Assembly (NCBI GenBank): GCA_033717875.1
Contig: JADDKJ010000003.1
Span: forward strand, 1 to 64,000
DNA length: 64,000 nt
Direction: 5' to 3'
Source: SBBG01 sp033717875
GTDB taxonomy: Bacteria; Pseudomonadota; Gammaproteobacteria; Ga0077554; Ga007554
Part shown: positions 58,295 to 64,000 of the stretch, in pieces
Layout: each line of letters opens with the position of its first letter
Numbering within the stretch: position 1 is the stretch's first letter
Program-made: the position numbers and the translations under genes
Notes under the pieces: generated by a model
The model's database searches: none
What the model saw: only the letters and a program-made list of their open reading frames with translations
What the model was told of the DNA's origin: nothing

Positions 58295-59230
58295 ATGGCC
58301 GGCCCTGTTTCCTTTTCAGTCATCATCGCGGTATACAACGGCGCCGGGACCATCCGTCGCGCTATCGAGTCCGTGCTGTCGCAGACCTGGCCGGCGCACG
58401 AAATCATTGTCGTCGACGATGGTTCCACTGATGCCACGGCACAGGAAGTGGCGCAATTTGGCGAGCGTGTGCGCTATGTTCATCAGGCCAACGCCGGTGT
58501 GTCGGCGGCGCGCAATGCCGGGGCGCGGCTGGCGACGGGCGATTGGCTGGCCTTCCTCGATGCCGACGACTGGTATTATCCCGAGCGCTTGCTGCGGCAT
58601 GCTTCCTTCCTCACGCGCGATCCCGATCTCGATTTTCTCACCGGCGATTACGATTACGTCGCCGCCAACGGCGGTTTCATCAGCCGCTCGATGGAAAAGA
58701 CCGAGGCGGGCGTCATGTTGCTGAAAAAGGTCGCCGGGCAGCGGGAAGTGGTCATGGAAGCGGCCGAATTCGGCCCTTATATCGAGAATCACTTCGGTGA
58801 TACGCATACCCTGAGTGTGCCGCGCAAAACATTCCTGGCGCTGGGTGGCTATCCGGTCGGGCGCAGCGTATGCGAGGACGTGAATTTCCTGATCCGTCTT
58901 TGTGCGCGCAGCAAGCGTGCCGGCGTGATCTGCGAGCCGCTGGGTGTCTACTTCATTCACGAGCATAGCGCCACGCGTTCCGACCCGTTGCGCGCCCAGC
59001 AGCGCACCATCGAGGCGTTATTGCCGCTCGAACAGGCGTTGCTCGATGCTCCCCCCGTGGTGAAACGAGGATGGCAGGGCAGGTTGCGCCGCGCCCGTCT
59101 GAATCTGGCCTACGCCTTGCTGCGGCAGGGACGGCGTGGCGCGGCGCTGCGCGCGGTGTGGCCGTCATTCACCTCTGATCCGGGGTTAAGCACCTTGCGT
59201 GATCTGCTTTCCGTCCTGCGCGGCGCCTAG
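58295..59230 (+). CDS. Glycosyltransferase, GT2 family
   Basis: The 311-residue protein starts SFSVIIAVYNGAGTIRRAIE. The donor motifs are EIIVVDDGSTDATAQEV and the DxD in DWLAFLDADDWYYPERLLRH. GGYPVGRSVCEDVNFLIRLC is the ED-type catalytic Asp region. It starts 5 bases after the deacetylase stop and ends 2 bases before the next gene, so the four genes from the sulfotransferase on form one operon. Confidence 0.92.
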   Translation: MAGPVSFSVIIAVYNGAGTIRRAIESVLSQTWPAHEIIVVDDGSTDATAQEVAQFGERVRYVHQANAGVSAARNAGARLATGDWLAFLDADDWYYPERLLRHASFLTRDPDLDFLTGDYDYVAANGGFISRSMEKTEAGVMLLKKVAGQREVVMEAAEFGPYIENHFGDTHTLSVPRKTFLALGGYPVGRSVCEDVNFLIRLCARSKRAGVICEPLGVYFIHEHSATRSDPLRAQQRTIEALLPLEQALLDAPPVVKRGWQGRLRRARLNLAYALLRQGRRGAALRAVWPSFTSDPGLSTLRDLLSVLRGA

Positions 59231-59232
59231 AA

Positions 59233-60381
59233 ATGTCTCCTCGCTATCTGGTCATTACTGAATTGTTCTTGCCCACCAAAGGCGGCACGGCGGTCTGGTT
59301 CGACGAGGTTTACCGGCGCATCGGCGGCAAGGAAATACACATCGTCACAGCGGATGTGCCGGGAGCCGCCGAACACGACGCGGCGCATCTCAACACCGTC
59401 CATCGCGTCTCGCTGCGCCGTCATTGGTGGCTCAAGCCCGAGTCGCTGGCGATGTATGCCAAGCTTTTCGGCAAGGCGCTGGGGCTGGCTCTGCGCCACG
59501 AATTCGACGCCGTTCATGCCGGGCGCGTCCTGCCCGAGGGGCTGGCGGGATGGGCGGTGGCGCGGCTCGTCCGCCGCCCGTTGGTGATTTATGCCCACGG
59601 CGAGGAGATCACGACCTGGCGGCAATCCGGCAAGTTCCAGGCGATGGTGTTTGCCTACAAACACGCCGACCGGATCATCGCCAACAGCGAGTTCACCCGC
59701 GATGAGCTGCTCAAGCTGGGGGTGGCGGCGGACAAGATCGCACTGATTTCACCGGGCGTGGATGTCCACCGCTTTCGCTCCGGGCTGGAGACGTCCGATT
59801 TGCGCGCGTCGCTGGGCCTGACGGGCGGTCAGAAACTCATCCTCTCCGTGGGCCGCTTGAGCCGCCGCAAGGGCTTCGATCAGGTCATCGGAGCGTTGCC
59901 GGCGTTGTTGAGGCAGGGGATCGACGCGCACTACGCTATTGTCGGCATTGGCGAAGACCGGGATTACCTGTCCGCGCTGGCCAGGCAGGCCGGCGTGGCG
60001 GACCGTGTTCATTTGCTGGGGCATGTGGCTGCCGAGGATCTGCCGCGATGGTATAATGCGGCGGATGTGTTCGCCATGCCCAACCGCGAGATCAATGGCG
60101 ATAACGAGGGCTTCGGCATGGTGTTTCTGGAAGCGGCCGCCTGTGGCACGCCGGCGCTGGCGGGAAAGGCGGGTGGTACCGGCGCGGCGGTGATCGATGC
60201 TGTCACCGGCCTGAGAGTGGACGGTGTCTCGGTGGATGAGGTTGCCGCCGGCTTGAGCCGTTTGCTTGGCTCGCCCGACTTCGCCCGGCAGCTCGGCAGC
60301 CGTGGCCTTCAACGCGCCCTCGCCGAATTCGCCTGGGAAAAAGTGGCCGAGAAAACGCTGGCGTTGGGCAAGGGTCTTTAA
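59233..60381 (+). CDS. Glycosyltransferase, GT4 family
   Basis: The 382-residue GT-B protein starts YLVITELFLPTKGGTAVWFD. Acceptor-domain features are AVHAGRVLPEGLAGWAVARL and VIYAHGEEITTWR. The donor domain has SVGRLSRRKGFDQVIGALPA, YAIVGIGEDRDYLSALARQA and EX7E in NEGFGMVFLEAAACGTPALA. It is the last gene of the polysaccharide locus before leuD, which follows after 9 bases. Confidence 0.92.
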   Translation: MSPRYLVITELFLPTKGGTAVWFDEVYRRIGGKEIHIVTADVPGAAEHDAAHLNTVHRVSLRRHWWLKPESLAMYAKLFGKALGLALRHEFDAVHAGRVLPEGLAGWAVARLVRRPLVIYAHGEEITTWRQSGKFQAMVFAYKHADRIIANSEFTRDELLKLGVAADKIALISPGVDVHRFRSGLETSDLRASLGLTGGQKLILSVGRLSRRKGFDQVIGALPALLRQGIDAHYAIVGIGEDRDYLSALARQAGVADRVHLLGHVAAEDLPRWYNAADVFAMPNREINGDNEGFGMVFLEAAACGTPALAGKAGGTGAAVIDAVTGLRVDGVSVDEVAAGLSRLLGSPDFARQLGSRGLQRALAEFAWEKVAEKTLALGKGL

Positions 60382-60390
60382 AGGGTCAAT

Positions 60391-61032
60391 ATGGAAAAAT
60401 TCACGCGATTGACGGGCATCGTGGCGCCGCTGGACCGCGCCAATGTGGATACCGATGCGATCATTCCAAAACAGTTTCTGAAATCCATCAAGCGTACCGG
60501 TTTCGGGCCGAACCTGTTCGACGAGTGGCGCTACCTGGATCACGGCGAGCCGGACAGGGACAACAGCCAGCGTCCGCTCAACCCGGATTTCGTGCTCAAC
60601 CAGCCGCGCTATCAGGGTGCGCAAATCCTGTTGGCGCGCGACAACTTCGGCTGCGGCTCGTCGCGCGAGCATGCGCCCTGGGCATTGCAGGACTATGGTT
60701 TTCGCGTCATCATCGCGCCGAGCTTCGCCGATATTTTCTTCAACAACTGCTTCAAGAACGGCCTGCTGCCGATCGTGCTGGATGCCGTCACCGTGGACAA
60801 GCTGTTCAAGGAAACGGAAGCGGTGTCCGGTTACACCCTGACGGTGGAGCTGGGACAACAGACGATCACCACTCCCGCCGGTGAAGCGATCCCTTTCGAG
60901 GTGGATGCGTTCCGCAAACATTGTTTGCTCAACGGACTCGATGATATCGGCTTGACGCTGCAACATGTGGACGATATCAAGGCTTATGAAAAACGGCGTC
61001 GCAGCGAAACGCCATGGTTGTTTGGTTATTGA
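60391..61032 (+). CDS. leuD: 3-isopropylmalate dehydratase small subunit
   Basis: LeuD pairs with LeuC to isomerise 2-isopropylmalate in leucine synthesis. The 213-residue protein begins KFTRLTGIVAPLDRANVDTD, typical of the proteobacterial form. RDNFGCGSSREHAPWALQDY is the substrate-specificity loop and FKNGLLPIVL is conserved. leuC is not in the window: the polysaccharide locus lies where leuC is often found. The gene is in line with the glycosyltransferase upstream but its function is unrelated. Confidence 0.96.
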   Translation: MEKFTRLTGIVAPLDRANVDTDAIIPKQFLKSIKRTGFGPNLFDEWRYLDHGEPDRDNSQRPLNPDFVLNQPRYQGAQILLARDNFGCGSSREHAPWALQDYGFRVIIAPSFADIFFNNCFKNGLLPIVLDAVTVDKLFKETEAVSGYTLTVELGQQTITTPAGEAIPFEVDAFRKHCLLNGLDDIGLTLQHVDDIKAYEKRRRSETPWLFGY

Positions 61033-61079
61033 TGCGGCACGAATATGTTTGAAGTGCAAGCCCCCGCACCCTCACCCCA

Positions 61080-61143
61080 ACCCTCTCCCGCGCGCGGGAG
61101 AGGGTGTATTTGTGGCCAGATGAAGTTAAAACTTCATCTGGCC
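61080..61143. repeat. Two adjacent perfect inverted repeats between leuD and leuB
   Basis: The first (61080-61105) has arms ACCCTCTCCCGCG and CGCGGGAGAGGGT. The second has arms GGCCAGATGAAGTT (61114-61127) and AACTTCATCTGGCC (61130-61143) with a 2-base loop. Neither has a T-run. The first is related to the repeat at 54810-54855. They could stop or stabilise the leuD transcript. Confidence 0.7.
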
Positions 61144-61166
61144 GGATCAATAAGAGCATCTACAAA

Positions 61167-62243
61167 ATGACTAAAAAAATACTGGTATTACCCGGCGACG
61201 GCATCGGCACGGAAATCGTCGCCGAGGCGGTGAAGGTGCTTGATGCGCTGCGCCGCGATTTTGGCCTGAACGTCGAGATGGAGCATGCGCTGGTTGGCGG
61301 CGCGGCGTATGACGTGCATGGCCATCCCTTGCCGGAACAGACGCTGGCGCTGGCCAAACAGGCCGACGCGGTGCTGCTCGGCGCGGTGGGTGGCCACCAA
61401 TGGGAATCGCTCGACATCGCGGTGCGGCCGGAGAAGGGCTTGCTTGGATTGCGCTCGGGCCTGGGCCTGTTCTCCAACCTGCGTCCGGCGATCCTTTACC
61501 CGCAACTGGCCGATGCTTCCACGCTCAAACCCGAGGTGGTGGCGGGTCTGGATATCATGATCGTCCGCGAGCTGACCGGCGATATCTATTTCGGTCAACC
61601 ACGCGGTGTTCGTGTGCTGGAAAACGGCGAGCGCCAGGGTTTCAACACCATGGTATACAGCGAATCGGAGATCGAACGTATCGGCCGTTCCGCCTTCGAG
61701 ATCGCCATGCGCCGCAACAAGCGTGTGTGTTCGGTGGACAAGGCCAACGTGCTGGAATGCACCGAGCTGTGGCGCGAGGTGATGACGCGCGTCGCCAGGG
61801 ATTATCCCGGCGTGACGCTGACCCACATGTACGTGGACAATGCCGCCATGCAACTGGTGCGCGCGCCCAAGCAGTTCGATGTGATGGTCACCGGAAACAT
61901 GTTTGGTGATATTCTCTCCGATTGCGCGGCGATGTTGACCGGCTCGATCGGCATGCTGCCCTCGGCTTCGCTCGATGCCTCCGGCAAGGGCATGTATGAG
62001 CCGATACATGGTTCGGCGCCCGATATCGCCGGCAAGGGCATCGCCAATCCGATCGCCACCATCCTGTCGGTGGCGATGATGTTGCGCTACACATTCAATG
62101 AGCCGGCCCTGGCCGCGCGCATCGAGGCGGCGGTGAACAAGGTGCTGGATCAGGGGCTGCGTACCGGCGATATTTACACGCCCGGCATGCGCAAGGCAGG
62201 TACCGCGGAGATGGGCGACGCGATCGTCGCCGCGCTGGTTTAA
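61167..62243 (+). CDS. leuB: 3-isopropylmalate dehydrogenase
   Basis: LeuB oxidatively decarboxylates 3-isopropylmalate. The 358-residue product starts at ATG 61167 (MTKKILVLPGDGIGTEIVAE). The substrate-binding region is RPEKGLLGLRSGLGLFSNLR. Further motifs are VRELTGDIYFGQPRG, NMFGDILSDCAAMLTGSIGM and PIHGSAPDIAGKGIANPIAT. It follows leuD across two hairpins and precedes asd by 8 bases. No ribosome binding site is obvious (ATCTACAAA upstream). Confidence 0.97.
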   Translation: MTKKILVLPGDGIGTEIVAEAVKVLDALRRDFGLNVEMEHALVGGAAYDVHGHPLPEQTLALAKQADAVLLGAVGGHQWESLDIAVRPEKGLLGLRSGLGLFSNLRPAILYPQLADASTLKPEVVAGLDIMIVRELTGDIYFGQPRGVRVLENGERQGFNTMVYSESEIERIGRSAFEIAMRRNKRVCSVDKANVLECTELWREVMTRVARDYPGVTLTHMYVDNAAMQLVRAPKQFDVMVTGNMFGDILSDCAAMLTGSIGMLPSASLDASGKGMYEPIHGSAPDIAGKGIANPIATILSVAMMLRYTFNEPALAARIEAAVNKVLDQGLRTGDIYTPGMRKAGTAEMGDAIVAALV

Positions 62244-62251
62244 AGGTGACA

Positions 62252-63280
62252 ATGATGAGCAAAAAATACGATGTCGCGGTCGTCGGCGCCACCGGCGCGG
62301 TGGGCGAGACCATGATCTCCATCCTCGAAGAACGCAACTTTCCGGTGGGCACGCTCTATCCCCTGGCGAGCAGCCGTTCGGCGGGCAGCAAGGTCGAATT
62401 CAAAGGGCGGCACATCACGGTGCAGGATCTGGCGGAATTCGATTTCTCCAAGGCGCGGATCGGCCTGTTTTCCGCCGGCGGCGAGGTTTCCGCGGTCTAT
62501 GCTCCCAAGGCCGGCGCGGCCGGCTGTGTGGTGATCGACAACACCGCGCATTTCCGCTACGAGCCGGACATCCCGCTGGTGGTGCCCGAGGTCAATCCGC
62601 ACGCCATCGCCGGTTATCGCGCGCGCAACATCATCGCCAATCCCAATTGCTCCACCATCCAGATGCTGGTGGCGCTGAAGCCGATCCACGATGCCGCCGG
62701 CATCGAGCGCATCAATGTCTGCACCTACCAATCGGTATCCGGGACGGGCAAGGAGGCGATCGAGGAACTGGCGGGTCAGACCGCCGCGCTGCTGAACGCC
62801 AAGCCGATCGAGCCGCGCGTTTATCCCAAACAGATCGCCTTCAACGTGCTGCCGCATATCGATGTATTCCAGGACAATGGCTATACCAAGGAAGAGATGA
62901 AAATGGTGTGGGAGACCCACAAGATTTTCGAGGACGAGTCGATAAAGGTGAATCCGACGGCGGTGCGTGTGCCGGTGTTTTATGGCCATTCCGAGGCGGT
63001 GCATATCGAAACCCGCGAGAAGATCACCGCCGCCGAGGCGCGCGCCCTGCTGGAAAAAGCGCCGGGCGTGGTGGTGCTGGATGAGCGCAAGCCGGGGGGC
63101 TATCCCACCGCCGTCACCGAGGCGGCGGGGAACGATCCCGTCTATGTCGGCCGCATTCGCGAGGACATTTCCCATCCCAGGGGTTTAGATTTATGGATCG
63201 TGGCCGATAATGTACGCAAGGGTGCGGCTTTGAATAGTATTCAGATCGCCGAGATTCTGATAAAAGATTATTTTGATTGA
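62252..63280 (+). CDS. asd: Aspartate-semialdehyde dehydrogenase
   Basis: Asd makes aspartate semialdehyde for lysine, threonine and methionine synthesis and for peptidoglycan diaminopimelate. The product has 342 residues from ATG 62252 (AAAGGTGA upstream); ATG 62255 is an alternative. The NADP-binding loop is VAVVGATGAVGETMISILEE. The catalytic Cys is in IIANPNCSTIQMLVALKPIH, the partner His in FYGHSEAVHIET. SVSGTGKEAIEEL is the shorter Gram-positive-like active-site type that is also found in many gammaproteobacteria. It lies between leuB and fimV. Confidence 0.97.
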   Translation: MMSKKYDVAVVGATGAVGETMISILEERNFPVGTLYPLASSRSAGSKVEFKGRHITVQDLAEFDFSKARIGLFSAGGEVSAVYAPKAGAAGCVVIDNTAHFRYEPDIPLVVPEVNPHAIAGYRARNIIANPNCSTIQMLVALKPIHDAAGIERINVCTYQSVSGTGKEAIEELAGQTAALLNAKPIEPRVYPKQIAFNVLPHIDVFQDNGYTKEEMKMVWETHKIFEDESIKVNPTAVRVPVFYGHSEAVHIETREKITAAEARALLEKAPGVVVLDERKPGGYPTAVTEAAGNDPVYVGRIREDISHPRGLDLWIVADNVRKGAALNSIQIAEILIKDYFD

Positions 63281-63347
63281 AACATTTGCCAGCCACGGAA
63301 TGACCTATCGCACCCCCTGATTCCGGTTTCGAAGCTTGGCAATACAA

Positions 63348-63409
63348 GGGCGCCTCTATAAATTCGCTAACACCACCATCGCGGTTTTAGCGAATTTATA
63401 GAGGCGCCC
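63348..63409. repeat. Perfect 23-base-pair inverted repeat before fimV
   Basis: The left arm (63348-63370, starting GGGCGCCTCTATAAATTCGC) and right arm (63387-63409) are exact reverse complements around a 16-base loop. It lies 68 bases after asd and 30 bases before fimV. It may be a small mobile hairpin or a terminator without a T-run. Confidence 0.8.
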
Positions 63410-63439
63410 ATAAGGAAGTTGCGAACTCTGGAGAGATAC

Positions 63440-64000
63440 ATGCGCAAGCTGGGTTTGACGTTGGTTCCGCTGGTGCTGTTGCGAGCCGCGGATGTTTATG
63501 CCTTGGGACTGGGGGATATCGAGCTTCGTTCCGCGCTCAACCAGCCGCTGAATGCGGAAATCAAATTGCTATCGGCGACGCCCGCCGAATTGCAGGGACT
63601 CACCGTGGCACTGGCCCCCGAGGCGGCTTTCGCCAATGCTGGCGTGGAGCGGCTGGGGTTGCTGACCCAGATCAAATTCAACGTCGTTCAGAAGTCCGAC
63701 GGTTCGCATGTCATCACGGTGACTTCCAACCAGCCGGTGCGCGAGCCTTTTCTCGATTTCCTGGTCGAGGTCAATTGGCCGGCCGGGCGCTTCGTGCGCG
63801 AATATACGCTGCTGCTCGATCCCGCCGTTACCGAGAACGCGAAAGACGCCGGGAACCCGGCGTTGATCGAGGTACCGGCCGCCACCAAGAGCAAGCCCCC
63901 CGCCGCGTCGTCCCCTGCCACATCGCAAGGCGAAATCCCTCCGCCGCCAGCGGCGGAATTGCTTGCCAAGAACGGAGACGGCGTGGGTGGCATAGCGAAA
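63440..64000 (+). CDS. fimV: FimV pole-organising protein, 5' end (partial)
   Basis: FimV is a large peptidoglycan-binding inner-membrane protein that positions type IV pili, flagella or chemotaxis machinery at the pole. The visible 187 residues start with a signal peptide (MRKLGLTLVPLVLLRAADVY). The conserved FimV N-terminal domain follows (LGLGDIELRSALNQPLNAEI, QIKFNVVQKSDGSHVITVTS, REPFLDFLVEVNWPAGRFVR). A Pro/Ala/Ser-rich linker begins near residue 140. GGAGAG precedes the start. The gene runs off the right edge. The asd-fimV order is conserved in gammaproteobacteria and betaproteobacteria. Confidence 0.93.
   Translation, partial: MRKLGLTLVPLVLLRAADVYALGLGDIELRSALNQPLNAEIKLLSATPAELQGLTVALAPEAAFANAGVERLGLLTQIKFNVVQKSDGSHVITVTSNQPVREPFLDFLVEVNWPAGRFVREYTLLLDPAVTENAKDAGNPALIEVPAATKSKPPAASSPATSQGEIPPPPAAELLAKNGDGVGGIAK

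Noticed and set aside
36830..60381. PEP-CTERM substrate protein for the exosortase
   Set aside because: No frame in the window ends with a Pro-Glu-Pro motif, a membrane helix and a basic tail.

Overview
This 64 kb window is a bacterial chromosome segment, most likely from a gammaproteobacterium; a betaproteobacterium cannot be fully excluded. The evidence is the conserved block gyrA-serC-pheA-aroF-tyrA-aroA-cmk-rpsA-ihfB-lapA-lapB-pyrF, the leuD-leuB-asd-fimV order, a short 4.5S RNA next to dnaX-ybaB-recR, and a GC-rich coding style. A 97-base N run shows that the sequence is a scaffold from a draft assembly, probably metagenomic.

Positions 1-6978 are an integron cassette array. It has 15 recognisable attC sites and about 16 cassettes, and the array reads on the minus strand. 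No integrase gene is visible at the end where one would be expected, so it looks like a cluster of attC sites lacking an integrase (CALIN). Coding cassettes carry a probable SH3-like protein (partial), a DUF1272 protein, a zinc-ribbon protein on the opposite strand, an unknown protein, a pyrimidine-dimer glycosylase (T4 endonuclease V family) and an unknown first-cassette protein. Nine cassettes have no conserved reading frame and fall into two paralogous families. Family I has five copies, two of them identical. Family II has four copies built from repeated submodules with a hairpin whose stem covaries between copies. These two families are the best candidates for something undescribed. The N gap lies inside this array and its two flanks overlap by 130 identical bases.

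Positions 7.3-9.4 kb hold a ribbon-helix-helix/ParE toxin-antitoxin pair, queF (queuosine synthesis) and hslO (Hsp33). chrA (chromate transport) follows. Positions 11-27.3 kb form a housekeeping run: gyrA, serC, serA, the pathway from DAHP synthase and chorismate to aromatic amino acids, cmk, rpsA, ihfB, lapAB and pyrF. It is interrupted by a lipoprotein gene and a second toxin-antitoxin pair. A CotA-like multicopper oxidase broken by two single-base frameshifts, two MITE-like repeats, the 4.5S RNA gene and dnaX-ybaB-recR come next. After them are a TerB-like gene, pdhAB for the pyruvate dehydrogenase E1 subunits, and a BepA-type periplasmic protease.

Positions 36.8-60.4 kb are an exopolysaccharide locus of the methanolan/exosortase B type. 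It starts behind a sigma-54-like promoter with epsD, epsE, epsF, epsG, galU, xrtB and epsI. It continues with a GH39-like hydrolase, a Wzy-like polymerase, a MurJ-like flippase, seven glycosyltransferases, a glutaminase-deficient-looking asparagine synthase homologue, a sulfotransferase and a polysaccharide deacetylase. Together these would make, polymerise, modify and export a sulfated or deacetylated polysaccharide. No PEP-CTERM substrate of the exosortase is visible in the window. The last 3.6 kb hold leuD, leuB, asd and the 5' end of fimV. Several families of short inverted repeats are scattered between the chromosomal genes.
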